Positions 46,934 through 58,767 are shown, counted from the first letter of the stretch. The stretch is 64,000 nucleotides of DNA from Paralichthys olivaceus (GCF_024713975.1 NC_091094.1:25444501-25508500); one strand, 5' to 3'. The notes: generated by a model from the letters alone, not told the origin. Program-made: numbers and translations.

Positions 46934-47328
46934 CATGAAAAAAAACGGTACATTCATCTTTAGTCACTGCAATACCTAGTACCCCCGGATGATCGAAATA
47001 TGTGTGAATGACTTACAGCTTACGCTAGCCTTTCACACCTTGCCTTGATGACTGAGAACCTTCAAAGATGTTTTTCAGATATTTCACTCAAAGACTCATG
47101 AGTTTGAATCTACATAGCCTCCAAAAATGGAGTTTCCCATGAACAGATAGAACATTGAGGACAGTATTTGTCTTCAACTGTAAAGCTCTCTGGTTCAATC
47201 CCTAGTTCTTTGGCTGATTATCTGTGTTATCAATGATTATTCTTTTTTGTGAGAAGGTCTTTAGTGAGAAATCACTCACATATATTTATGTTTTGCACCA
47301 CTTATCCTCCGTACCAGCAGTTTTTCAT

Positions 47329-47334
47329 GCCGAA

Positions 47335-47384
<50 letters not shown>

Positions 47385-47401
47385 AATCCCGGGTTTCGGC
47401 A
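47329..47401 (+). tRNA. TRF-GAA: tRNA-Phe (GAA), copy 14
   Basis: Identical to the consensus. Short spacer (468, one extra C). Type A flank. Confidence 0.96.
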
Positions 47402-48000
47402 CATGAAAAAATGGGACATTCATCTTTAGTCACTGCAATACCTAGTACCCCAGATGATCGAAATATGCGTGTACGACTTACAGCTTTCAGCAGCCTTTCA
47501 CACCTTGCCTTGGAGCAACCCACTAAGTTGAGGAAAGTGGGGTTCAACAACCTGCCTGGTAAACACAACAACTCCTAGAACACCAAGCCCACAGAAATAT
47601 GAAGCTTATAAGCATCCCTTAGTCACTTAGAACTGGAAGAGTCACTTGGATGAGAGCTGAACCACAAGCATGTCCAGTTGCCTACACTTGTACAACGCCT
47701 GATGATGCCATGATTTGGATGACTGAGAACCTTCAAAAATGTTTTTCAGATATTTCACTCAAAGACTCATGAGTTTGAATCTACATAGCCTCCAAAAATG
47801 GAGTTTCCCATGAACAAAAAGAACATTGAGGACAGTATTTGTCTTCAACTGTAAAGCTCTCTGGTTCAATTCTTAGTTCTTTGGCTGATTATCTGTGTTA
47901 TCAATGATTTTTTTTTTTTTGTGAGAAGGTCCTTTTGGAGAAATCACTCACATATATTTATGTTTTACACCACTTATCCTCCGTAGCAGCAGTTTTTCAT

Positions 48001-48006
48001 GCCGAA

Positions 48007-48056
<50 letters not shown>

Positions 48057-48073
48057 AATCCCGGGTTTCGGCA
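48001..48073 (+). tRNA. TRF-GAA: tRNA-Phe (GAA), copy 15
   Basis: Identical to the consensus. Long spacer (672). Type C flank. Confidence 0.96.
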
Positions 48074-48552
48074 CATGAAAAAAAACGGTACATTCATCTT
48101 TAGTCACTGCAATACCTAGTACCCCGGATGATCGAAATATGTGTGAATGACTTACAGCTTTCACTAGCCTTTCCCACCTTGCCTTTAGTCACTGCAATAC
48201 CTAGTACCCCAAATGATCGAAATATGTGTGAATGACTTACAGCTTTCACTAGCCTTTCACACCTTGCCTTCATGACTGAGAACCTTCAAAGATGTTTTTC
48301 AGATATTTCACTCAAAGACTCATGAGTTTGAATCTACATAGCCTCCAAAAATGGAGTTTCCCATGAACAGATAGAACATTGAGGACAGTATTTGTCTTCA
48401 AATGTAAAGCTCTCTGGTTCAATCCCTAGTTCTTTGGCTGATTATCTGTGTTATCAATGATTATTCTTTTTTGTGAGAAGGTCTTTAGTGAGAAATCACT
48501 CACATATATTTATGTTTTGCACCACTTATCCTCCGTACCAGCAGTTTTTCAT

Positions 48553-48558
48553 GCCGAA

Positions 48559-48608
<50 letters not shown>

Positions 48609-48625
48609 AATCCCGGGTTTCGGCA
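48553..48625 (+). tRNA. TRF-GAA: tRNA-Phe (GAA), copy 16
   Basis: Identical to the consensus. Medium spacer (552). Type A flank, CATGAGCAAAAAGGG trailer. Confidence 0.96.
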
Positions 48626-49100
48626 CATGAGCAAAAAGGGACATTCATCTTTAGTCACTGCAATACCTAGTACCCCGGATGATCAAAATATGTGTGAATG
48701 ACTTACAGCTTTCACTAGCCTTTCCCACCTTGCCTTTAGTCACTGCAATACCTAGTACCCCAAATGATCGAAATATGTGTGAATGACTTACAGCTTTCAC
48801 TAGCCTTTCACACCTTGCCTTCATGACTGAGAACCTTCAAAGATGTTTTTCAGATATTTCACTCAAAGACTCATGAGTTTGAATCTACATAGCCTCCAAA
48901 AATGGAGTTTCCCATGAACAAATAGAACATTGAGGACAGTATTTGTCTTCAACTGTAAAGCTCTCTGGTTCAATTCTTAGTTCCAGGTTGATTATCTGTG
49001 TTATCAATGATTTTTTTTTTGTGAGAAGGTCCTTTTGGAGAAATCACTCACATATATTTATGTTTTACACCAGTTATCCTCCATACCTGCAGTTTTTCAT

Positions 49101-49106
49101 GCCGAA

Positions 49107-49141
<35 letters not shown>

Positions 49142-49173
49142 CAAGGTCCCTGGTTCAATCCCGGGTTTCGGCA
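49101..49173 (+). tRNA. TRF-GAA: tRNA-Phe (GAA), copy 17, anticodon-stem variant
   Basis: Same C42 change as copy 10 (C28-C42 mismatch). Medium spacer (548), type B flank. Lies exactly 4,047 bases after copy 10. Confidence 0.92.
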
Positions 49174-49567
49174 CATGAAAAAAAACGGTACATTCATCTT
49201 TAGTCACTGCAATACCTAGTACCCCGGATGATCGAAATATGTGTGAATGACTTACAGCTTACGCTAGCCTTTCACACCTTGCCTTGATGACTGAGAACCT
49301 TCAAAGATGTTTTTCAGATATTTCACTCAAAGACTCATGAGTTTGAATCTACATAGCCTCCAAAAATGGAGTTTCCCATGAACAGATAGAACATTGAGGA
49401 CAGTATTTGTCTTCAACTGTAAAGCTCTCTGGTTCAATCCCTAGTTCTTTGGCTGATTATCTGTGTTATCAATGATTATTCTTTTTTGTGAGAAGGTCTT
49501 TAGTGAGAAATCACTCACATATATTTATGTTTTGCACCACTTATCCTCCGTACCAGCAGTTTTTCAT

Positions 49568-49573
49568 GCCGAA

Positions 49574-49623
<50 letters not shown>

Positions 49624-49640
49624 AATCCCGGGTTTCGGCA
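49568..49640 (+). tRNA. TRF-GAA: tRNA-Phe (GAA), copy 18
   Basis: Identical to the consensus. Short spacer (467). Type A flank. Confidence 0.96.
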
Positions 49641-50237
49641 CATGAAAAAATGGGACATTCATCTTTAGTCACTGCAATACCTAGTACCCCAGATGATCGA
49701 AATATGCGTGTACGACTTACAGCTTTCAGCAGCCTTTCACACCTTGCCTTGGAGCAACCCACTAAGTTGAGGAAAGTGGGGTTCAACAACCTGCATGGTA
49801 AACACAACAACTCCTAGAACACCAAGCCCACAGAAATATGAAGCTTATAAGCATCCCTTAGTCACTTAGAACTGGAAGAGTCACTTGGATGAGAGCTGAA
49901 CCACAAGCATGTCCAGTTGCCTACACTTGTACAACTTCAGATGATGCCATGATTTGGATGACTGAGAACCTTCAAAGATGTTTTTCAGATATTTCACTCA
50001 AAGACTCATGAGTTTGAATCTACATAGCCTCCAAAAATGGAGTTTCCCATGAACAAAAAGAACATTGAGGACAGTATTTGTCTTCAACTGTAAAGCTCTC
50101 TGGTTCAATTCTTAGTTCCAGGTTGATTATCTGTGTTATCAATGATTATTCTTTTTTGTGAGAAGGTCTTTAGTGAGAAATCACTCACATATATTTATGT
50201 TTTGCACCACTTATCCTCCGTACCGGCAGCTTTTCAT

Positions 50238-50243
50238 GCCGAA

Positions 50244-50293
<50 letters not shown>

Positions 50294-50310
50294 AATCCCG
50301 GGTTTCGGCA
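50238..50310 (+). tRNA. TRF-GAA: tRNA-Phe (GAA), copy 19
   Basis: Identical to the consensus. Long spacer (670). ACCGGCAGCTTTTCAT leader as in copy 12. Confidence 0.96.
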
Positions 50311-50906
50311 CATGAAAAAATGGGACATTCATCTTTAGTCACTGCAATACCTAGTACCCCAGATGATCGAAATATGCATGTACGACTTACAGCTTTCACT
50401 AGCCTTTCACACCTTGCCTTGGAGCAACCCACTAAGTTGAGGAAAGTGGGGTTCAACAACCTGCCTGGTAAACACAACAACTCCTAGAACACCAAGCCCA
50501 CAGAAATATGAAGCTTATAAGCATCCCTTAGTCACTTAGAACTGGAAGAGTCACTTGGATGAGAGCTGAACCACAAGCATGTCCAGTTGCCTACACTTGT
50601 ACAACTTCAGATGATGCCATGATTTGGATGACTGAGAACCTTCAAAGATGTTTTTCAGATATTTCACTCAAAGACTCATGAGTTTGAATCTACATAGCCT
50701 CCAAAAATGGAGTTTCCCATGAACAAATAGAACATTGAGGACAGTATTTGTCTTCAACTGTAAAGCTCTCTGGTTCAATTCTTAGTTCCAGGTTGATTAT
50801 CTGTGTTATCAATGATTTTTTTTTTTGTGAGAAGGTCCTTTTGGAGAAATCACTCACATATATTTATGTTTTACACCAGTTATCCTCCATACCTGCAGTT
50901 TTTCAT

Positions 50907-50912
50907 GCCGAA

Positions 50913-50962
<50 letters not shown>

Positions 50963-50979
50963 AATCCCGGGTTTCGGCA
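50907..50979 (+). tRNA. TRF-GAA: tRNA-Phe (GAA), copy 20
   Basis: Identical to the consensus. Long spacer (669). Type B flank. Confidence 0.96.
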
Positions 50980-51374
50980 CATGAAAAAAAAACAGTACAT
51001 TCATCTTTAGTCACTGCAATACCTAGTACCCCGGATGATCGAAATATGTGTGAATGACTTACAGCTTACGCTAGCCTTTCACACCTTGCCTTGATGACTG
51101 AGAACCTTCAAAGATGTTTTTCAGATATTTCACTCAAAGACTCATGAGTTTGAATCTACATAGCCTCCAAAAATGGAGTTTCCCATGAACAGATAGAACA
51201 TTGAGGACAGTATTTGTCTTCAACTGTAAAGCTCTCTGGTTCAATCCCTAGTTCTTTGGCTGATTATCTGTGTTATCAATGATTATTCTTTTTTGTGAGA
51301 AGGTCTTTAGTGAGAAATCACTCACATATATTTATGTTTTGCACCACTTATCCTCCGTACCAGCAGTTTTTCAT

Positions 51375-51393
51375 GCCGAAATAGCTCAGTTGA

Positions 51394-51430
<37 letters not shown>

Positions 51431-51447
51431 AATCCTGGGTTTCGGCA
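51375..51447 (+). tRNA. TRF-GAA: tRNA-Phe (GAA), copy 21, D-loop and T-stem variant
   Basis: Two changes: the D-loop reads GTTGAGA, so conserved G19 is A, which should weaken the G19-C56 tertiary pair and alters the A box. C62 is T, giving a G52-U62 wobble within the B box. Short spacer (468), type A flank. Possibly less active than the consensus. Confidence 0.88.
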
Positions 51448-52042
51448 CATGAAAAAATGGGACATTCATCTTTAGTCACTGCAATACCTAGTACCCCAGA
51501 TGATCGAAATATGCGTGTACGACTTACAGCTTTCAGCAGCCTTTCACACCTTGCCTTGGAGCAACCCACTAAGTTGAGGAAAGTGGGGTTCAACAACCTG
51601 CATGGTAAACACAACAACTCCTAGAACACCAAGCCCACAGAAATATGAAGCTTATAAGCATCTCTTAGTCACTTAGAACTGGAAGAGTCACTTGGATGAG
51701 AGCTGAACCACAAGCATGTCCAGTTGCCTACACTTGTACAACTTCAGATGATGCCATGATTTGGATGACTGAGAACCTTCAAAGATGTTTTTCAGATATT
51801 TCACTCAAAGACTCATGAGTTTGAATCTACATAGCCTCCAAAAATGGAGTTTCCCATGAACAAATAGAACATTGAGGACAGTATTTGTCTTCAACTGTAA
51901 AGCTCTCTGGTTCAATTCTTAGTTCCAGGTTGATTATCTGTGTTATCAATGATTTTTTTTTTGTGAGAAGGTCCTTTTGGAGAAATCACTCACATATATT
52001 TATGTTTTACACCAGTTATCCTCCATACCTGCAGTTTTTCAT

Positions 52043-52048
52043 GCCGAA

Positions 52049-52098
<50 letters not shown>

Positions 52099-52115
52099 AA
52101 TCCCGGGTTTCGGCA
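52043..52115 (+). tRNA. TRF-GAA: tRNA-Phe (GAA), copy 22
   Basis: Identical to the consensus. Long spacer (668). Type B flank. Confidence 0.96.
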
Positions 52116-52510
52116 CATGAAAAAAAACGGTACATTCATCTTTAGTCACTGCAATACCTAGTACCCCGGATGATCGAAATATGTGTGAATGACTTACAGC
52201 TTACGCTAGCCTTTCACACCTTGCCTTGATGACTGAGAACCTTCAAAGATGTTTTTCAGATATTTCACTCAAAGACTCATGAGTTTGAATCTACATAGCC
52301 TCCAAAAATGGAGTTTCCCATGAACAGATAGAACATTGAGGACAGTATTTGTCTTCAACTGTAAAGCTCTCTGGTTCAATCCCTAGTTCTTTGGCTGATT
52401 ATCTGTGTTATCAATGATTTTTTTTTTTTTGTGAGAAGGTCCTTTTGGAGAAATCACTCACATATATTTATGTTTTACACCACTTATCCTCCGTAGCAGC
52501 AGTTTTTCAT

Positions 52511-52516
52511 GCCGAA

Positions 52517-52566
<50 letters not shown>

Positions 52567-52583
52567 AATCCCGGGTTTCGGCA
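52511..52583 (+). tRNA. TRF-GAA: tRNA-Phe (GAA), copy 23
   Basis: Identical to the consensus. Short spacer (468). Type C flank joined to a type A-style distal spacer (TTCAATCCCTAG), so this unit looks recombinant. Confidence 0.96.
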
Positions 52584-53182
52584 CATGAAAAAATGGGACA
52601 TTCATCTTTAGTCACTGCAATACCTAGTACCCCAGATGATCGAAATATGCGTGTACGACTTACAGCTTTCAGCAGCCTTTCACACCTTGCCTTGGAGCAA
52701 CCCACTAAGTTGAGGAAAGTGGGGTTCAACAACCTGCCTGGTAAACACAACAACTCCTAGAACACCAAGCCCACAGAAATATGAAGCTTATAAGCATCCC
52801 TTAGTCACTTAGAACTGGAAGAGTCACTTGGATGAGAGCTGAACCACAAGCATGTCCAGTTGCCTACACTTGTACAACGCCTGATGATGCCATGATTTGG
52901 ATGACTGAGAACCTTCAAAAATGTTTTTCAGATATTTCACTCAAAGACTCATGAGTTTGAATCTACATAGCCTCCAAAAATGCAGTTTCCCATGAACAAA
53001 AAGAACATTGAGGACAGTATTTGTCTTCAACTGTAAAGCTCTCTGGTTCAATTCTTAGTTCTTTGGCTGATTATCTGTGTTATCAATGATTTTTTTTTTT
53101 TTGTGAGAAGGTCCTTTTGGAGAAATCACTCACATATATTTATGTTTTACACCACTTATCCTCCGTAGCAGCAGTTTTTCAT

Positions 53183-53188
53183 GCCGAA

Positions 53189-53238
<50 letters not shown>

Positions 53239-53255
53239 AATCCCGGGTTTCGGCA
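53183..53255 (+). tRNA. TRF-GAA: tRNA-Phe (GAA), copy 24
   Basis: Identical to the consensus. Long spacer (672). Type C flank. Confidence 0.96.
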
Positions 53256-53649
53256 CATGAAAAAAAACGGTACATTCATCTTTAGTCACTGCAATACCTA
53301 GTACCCCGGATGATCGAAATATGTGTGAATGACTTACAGCTTACGCTAGCCTTTCACACCCTGCCTTGATGACTGAGAACCTTCAAAGATGTTTTTCAGA
53401 TATTTCACTCAAAGACTCATGAGTTTGAACCTACATAGCCTCCAAAAATGGAGTTTCCCATGAACAGATAGAACATTGAGGACAGTATTTGTCTTCAACT
53501 GTAAAGCTCTCTAGTTCAATTCTTAGTTCTTTGGCTGATTATCTGTGTTATCAATGATTATTCTTTTTTGTGAGAAGGTCTTTTTGGAGAAATCACTCAC
53601 ATATATTTAGGTTTTGCACCACTTATCCTCCGTACCAGCAGCTTTTCAT

Positions 53650-53655
53650 GCCGAA

Positions 53656-53705
<50 letters not shown>

Positions 53706-53722
53706 AATCCCGGGTTTCGGCA
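53650..53722 (+). tRNA. TRF-GAA: tRNA-Phe (GAA), copy 25
   Basis: Identical to the consensus. Short spacer (467). Type D flank, shared only with copy 33. The spacer B-box-like site reads AGTTCAATTC here. Confidence 0.96.
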
Positions 53723-54196
53723 CATGAAAAAAAGGGACATTCATCTTTAGTCACTGCAATACCTAGTACCCCGGATGATCGAAATATGCGTGTACGACTT
53801 ACAGCTTTCACTAGCCTTTCCCACCTTGCCTTTAGTCACTGCAATACCTGGTACCCCAAATGATCGAAATATGTGTGAATGACTTACAGCTTTCACTAGC
53901 CTTTCACACCTTGCCTTCATGACTGAGAACCTTCAAAGATGTTTTTCAGATATTTCACTCAAAGACTCATGAGTTTGAATCTACATAGCCTCCAAAAATG
54001 GAGTTTCCCATGAACAAATAGAACATTGAGGACAGTATTTGTCTTCAACTGTAAAGCTCTCTGGTTCAATTCTTAGTTCCAGGTTGATTATCTGTGTTAT
54101 CAATGATTTTTTTTTTGTGAGAAGGTCCTTTTGGAGAAATCACTCACATATATTTATGTTTTACACCAGTTATCCTCCATACCTGCAGTTTTTCAT

Positions 54197-54202
54197 GCCG
54201 AA

Positions 54203-54252
<50 letters not shown>

Positions 54253-54269
54253 AATCCCGGGTTTCGGCA
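54197..54269 (+). tRNA. TRF-GAA: tRNA-Phe (GAA), copy 26
   Basis: Identical to the consensus. Medium spacer (547). Type B flank. Partner is copy 34. Confidence 0.96.
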
Positions 54270-54746
54270 CATGAAAAAAAGGGACATTCATCTTTAGTCA
54301 CTGCAATACCTAGTACCCCGGATGATCGAAATATGCGTGTACGACTTACAGCTTTCACTAGCCTTTCCCACCTTGCCTTTAGTCACTGCAATACCTGGTA
54401 CCCCAAATGATCGAAATATGTGTGAATGACTTACAGCTTTCACTAGCCTTTCACACCTTGCCTTGATGACTGAGAACCTTCAAAGATGTTTTTCAGATAT
54501 TTCACTCAAAGACTCATGAGTTTGAATCTACATAGCCTCCAAAAATGGAGTTTCCCATGAACAGATAGAACATTGAGGACAGTATTTGTCTTCAAATGTA
54601 AAGCTCTCTGGTTCAATCCCTAGTTCTTTGGCTGATTATCTGTGTTATCAATGATTATTCTTTTTTGTGAGAAGGTCTTTAGTGAGAAATCACTCACATA
54701 TATTTATGTTTTGCACCACTTATCCTCCGTACCAGCAGTTTTTCAT

Positions 54747-54752
54747 GCCGAA

Positions 54753-54802
<50 letters not shown>

Positions 54803-54819
54803 AATCCCGGGTTTCGGCA
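54747..54819 (+). tRNA. TRF-GAA: tRNA-Phe (GAA), copy 27
   Basis: Identical to the consensus. Medium spacer (550). Type A flank. Starts the first of two 1,013-base direct blocks. Confidence 0.96.
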
Positions 54820-55294
54820 CATGAGCAAAAAGGGACATTCATCTTTAGTCACTGCAATACCTAGTACCCCGGATGATCAAAATATGTGTGAATGACTTAC
54901 AGCTTTCACTAGCCTTTCCCACCTTGCCTTTAGTCACTGCAATACCTAGTACCCCAAATGATCGAAATATGTGTGAATGACTTACAGCTTTCACTAGCCT
55001 TTCACACCTTGCCTTCATGACTGAGAACCTTCAAAGATGTTTTTCAGATATTTCACTCAAAGACTCATGAGTTTGAATCTACATAGCCTCCAAAAATGGA
55101 GTTTCCCATGAACAAATAGAACATTGAGGACAGTATTTGTCTTCAACTGTAAAGCTCTCTGGTTCAATTCTTAGTTCCAGGTTGATTATCTGTGTTATCA
55201 ATGATTTTTTTTGTGTGAGAAGGTCTTTTTGGAGAAATCACTCACATATATTTATGTTTTACACCAGTTATCCTCCATACCTGCAGTTTTTCAT

Positions 55295-55300
55295 GCCGAA

Positions 55301-55350
<50 letters not shown>

Positions 55351-55367
55351 AATCCCGGGTTTCGGCA
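55295..55367 (+). tRNA. TRF-GAA: tRNA-Phe (GAA), copy 28
   Basis: Identical to the consensus. Medium spacer (548). A B-like flank with TTTTTTTTGTGTGAG. The trailer begins CATATAAAAAAGGG instead of CATG. Confidence 0.96.
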
Positions 55368-55759
55368 CATATAAAAAAGGGACATTCATCTTTAGTCACT
55401 GCAATACCTAGTACCCCGGATGATCGAAATATGTGTGAATGACTTACAGCTTACGCTAGCCTTTCACACCTTGCCTTCATGACTGAGAACCTTCAAAGAT
55501 GTTTTTCAGATATTTCACTCAAAGACTCATGAGTTTGAATCTACATAGCCTCCAAAAATGGAGTTTCCCATGAACAGATAGAACATTGAGGACAGTATTT
55601 GTCTTCAAATGTAAAGCTCTCTGGTTCAATCCCTAGTTCTTTGGCTGATTATCTGTGTTATCAATGATTATTCTTTTTTGTGAGAAGGTCTTTAGTGAGA
55701 AATCACTCACATATATTTATGTTTTGCACCACTTATCCTCCGTACCAGCAGTTTTTCAT

Positions 55760-55765
55760 GCCGAA

Positions 55766-55815
<50 letters not shown>

Positions 55816-55832
55816 AATCCCGGGTTTCGGCA
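55760..55832 (+). tRNA. TRF-GAA: tRNA-Phe (GAA), copy 29
   Basis: Identical to the consensus. Short spacer (465). Type A flank. Exactly 1,013 bases after copy 27. Confidence 0.96.
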
Positions 55833-56307
55833 CATGAGCAAAAAGGGACATTCATCTTTAGTCACTGCAATACCTAGTACCCCGGATGATCAAAATATGT
55901 GTGAATGACTTACAGCTTTCACTAGCCTTTCCCACCTTGCCTTTAGTCACTGCAATACCTAGTACCCCAAATGATCGAAATATGTTTGAATGACTTACAG
56001 CTTTCACTAGCCTTTCACACCTTGCCTTCATGACTGAGAACCTTCAAAGATGTTTTTCAGATATTTCACTCAAAGACTCATGAGTTTGAATCTACATAGC
56101 CTCCAAAAATGGAGTTTCCCATGAACAAATAGAACATTGAGGACAGTATTTGTCTTCAACTGTAAAGCTCTCTGGTTCAATTCTTAGTTCCAGGTTGATT
56201 ATCTGTGTTATCAATGATTTTTTTTGTGTGAGAAGGTCTTTTTGGAGAAATCACTCACATATATTTATGTTTTACACCAGTTATCCTCCATACCTGCAGT
56301 TTTTCAT

Positions 56308-56313
56308 GCCGAA

Positions 56314-56363
<50 letters not shown>

Positions 56364-56380
56364 AATCCCGGGTTTCGGCA
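56308..56380 (+). tRNA. TRF-GAA: tRNA-Phe (GAA), copy 30
   Basis: Identical to the consensus. Medium spacer (548). Same flank and CATATAAAAAAGGG trailer as copy 28, exactly 1,013 bases earlier. Confidence 0.96.
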
Positions 56381-56772
56381 CATATAAAAAAGGGACATTC
56401 ATCTTTAGTCACTGCAATACCTAGTACCCCGGATGATCGAAATATGTGTGAATGACTTACAGCTTACGCTAGCCTTTCACACCTTGCCTTCATGACTGAG
56501 AACCTTCAAAGATGTTTTTCAGATATTTCACTCAAAGACTCATGAGTTTGAATCTACATAGCCTCCAAAAATGGAGTTTCCCATGAACAGATAGAACATT
56601 GAGGACAGTATTTGTCTTCAAATGTAAAGCTCTCTGGTTCAATCCCTAGTTCTTTGGCTGATTATCTGTGTTATCAATGATTATTCTTTTTTGTGAGAAG
56701 GTCTTTAGTGAGAAATCAATCACATATATTTATGTTTTGCACCAATTATCCTCCGTACCAGCAGTTTTTCAT

Positions 56773-56778
56773 GCCGAA

Positions 56779-56828
<50 letters not shown>

Positions 56829-56845
56829 AATCCCGGGTTTCGGCA
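56773..56845 (+). tRNA. TRF-GAA: tRNA-Phe (GAA), copy 31
   Basis: Identical to the consensus. Short spacer (465). Type A flank with private changes (AATCAATCAC, ACCAATTATCC). Confidence 0.96.
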
Positions 56846-56868
56846 CATGAAAAAATAGGACATTCATC

Positions 56869-57208
56869 TTTAGTCACTGCAATACCTAGTACCCCAGATG
56901 ATCGAAATATGTGTGAATGACTTACAGCTTTCACTAGCCTTTCCCACCTTGCCTTTAGTCACTGCAATACCTAGTACCCCAAATGATCGAAATATGTGTG
57001 AATGACTTACAGCTTTCACTAGCCTTTCACACCTTGCCTTTAGTCACTGCAATACCTAGTACCCCAAATGATCGAAATATGCGTGTACGACTTACAGCTT
57101 TCAGCAGCCTTTCACACCTTGCCTTTAGTCACTGCAATACCTAGTACCCCAAATGATCGAAATATGCGTGTACGACTTACAGCTTTCAGCAGCCTTTCAC
57201 ACCTTGCC
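56869..57208 (+). repeat. four tandem copies of the 85-base spacer sub-repeat
   Basis: The unit starting TTTAGTCACTGCAATACC occurs at 56,869, 56,954, 57,039 and 57,124, exactly 85 bases apart, ending CACCTTGCC. Elsewhere one or two copies are present per spacer. Copies 3 and 4 share GCGTGTACGACTTAC and TTTCAGCAGCC; copies 1 and 2 have GTGTGAATGACTTAC and TTTCACTAGCC. Confidence 0.95.
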
Positions 57209-57412
57209 TTGGAGCAACCCACTAAGTTGAGGAAAGTGGGGTTCAACAACCTGCCTGGTAAACACAACAACTCCTAGAACACCAAGCCCACAGAAATATG
57301 AAGCTTATAAGCATCTCTTAGTCACTTAGAACTGGAGGAGTCACTTGGATGAGAGCTGCACCACAAGCATGTCCAGTTGCCTACACTTGTACAACTTCAG
57401 ATGATGCCATGA
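57209..57412 (+). repeat. 203-base spacer segment (one example of the long-class module)
   Basis: Runs from GGAGCAACCCACTAAGTTGA to ATGATGCCATGATTTG and is absent from short and medium spacers, which join CACCTTGCCTT directly to GATGACTGAGAACC. The stretch CACTTGGATGAGAG, GTCCAGTTGCCTA, then GGATGACTGAGAACCTTCA resembles a dispersed fish repeat I recall, so this module is probably a captured transposon fragment. Confidence 0.75.
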
Positions 57413-57698
57413 TTTGGATGACTGAGAACCTTCAAAGATGTTTTTCAGATATTTCACTCAAAGACTCATGAGTTTGAATCTACATAGCCTCCAAAAATGC
57501 AGTTTCATATGAACAAATAGAACATTGAGGACAGTATTTGTCTTCAAATGTAAAGCTCTCTGGTTCAATCCCTAGTTCTTTGGATGATTATCTGTGTTAT
57601 CAATGATTATTCTTTTTTGTGAGAAGGTCTTTCGTGAGAAATCACTCACATATATTTATGTTTTGCACCACTTATCCTCCGTACCCGCAGTTTTTCAT

Positions 57699-57704
57699 GC
57701 TGAA

Positions 57705-57754
<50 letters not shown>

Positions 57755-57771
57755 AATCCCGGGTTTCGGCA
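57699..57771 (+). tRNA. TRF-GAA: tRNA-Phe (GAA), copy 32, acceptor-stem variant
   Basis: One change: base 3 is T instead of C, giving a U3-G70 wobble in the acceptor stem. This is the reverse of the G3-U70 pair that marks tRNA-Ala, so mischarging with Ala is not expected. Longest spacer in the array (926). An A-like flank with TCTTTCGTGAG. Confidence 0.92.
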
Positions 57772-58163
57772 CATGAAAAAAAGGGACATTCATCTTTAGT
57801 CACTGCAATACCTAGTACCCCAAATGATCGAAATATGTGTGAATGACTTACAGCTTTCAGCAGCCTTTCACACCTTGCCTTGATGACTGAGAACCTTCAA
57901 AGATGTTTTTCAGATATTTCACTCAAAGACTCATGAGTTTGAACCTACATAGCCTCCAAAAATGGAGTTTCCCATGAACAGATAGAACATTGAGGACAGT
58001 ATTTGTCTTCAACTGTAAAGCTCTCTAGTTCAATTCTTAGTTCTTTGGCTGATTATCTGTGTTATCAATGATTATTCTTTTTTGTGAGAAGGTCTTTTTG
58101 GAGAAATCACTCACATATATTTAGGTTTTGCACCACTTATCCTCCGTACCAGCAGCTTTTCAT

Positions 58164-58169
58164 GCCGAA

Positions 58170-58219
<50 letters not shown>

Positions 58220-58236
58220 AATCCCGGGTTTCGGCA
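58164..58236 (+). tRNA. TRF-GAA: tRNA-Phe (GAA), copy 33
   Basis: Identical to the consensus. Short spacer (465). Type D flank; 4,514 bases after copy 25. Confidence 0.96.
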
Positions 58237-58711
58237 CATGAAAAAAAGGGACATTCATCTTTAGTCACTGCAATACCTAGTACCCCGGATGATCGAAATA
58301 TGCGTGTACGACTTACAGCTTTCACTAGCCTTTCCCACCTTGCCTTTAGTCACTGCAATACCTGGTACCCCAAATGATCGAAATATGTGTGAATGACTTA
58401 CAGCTTTCACTAGCCTTTCACACCTTGCCTTCATGACTGAGAACCTTCAAAGATGTTTTTCAGATATTTCACTCAAAGACTCATGAGTTTGAATCTACAT
58501 AGCCTCCAAAAATGGAGTTTCCCATGAACAAATAGAACATTGAGGACAGTATTTGTCTTCAACTGTAAAGCTCTCTGGTTCAAATCTTAGTTCCAGGTTG
58601 ATTATCTGTGTTATCAATGATTTTTTTTTTTGTGAGAAGGTCCTTTTGGAGAAATCACTCACATATATTTATGTTTTACACCAGTTATCCTCCATACCTG
58701 CAGTTTTTCAT

Positions 58712-58717
58712 GCCGAA

Positions 58718-58767
<50 letters not shown>

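Larger units (their letters stand above)
46934..50514 (+). repeat. higher-order block, copy 2 (period 4,047)
   Basis: Near-identical second copy of 42,888-46,467, with one extra C at about 46,985. It carries tRNA copies 14-19. Confidence 0.93.

Noticed and set aside
57699-57771. Reading copy 32 as a tRNA that could be charged with alanine
   Set aside because: The alanine determinant is G3-U70; this copy has U3-G70, the opposite arrangement, and a GAA anticodon.
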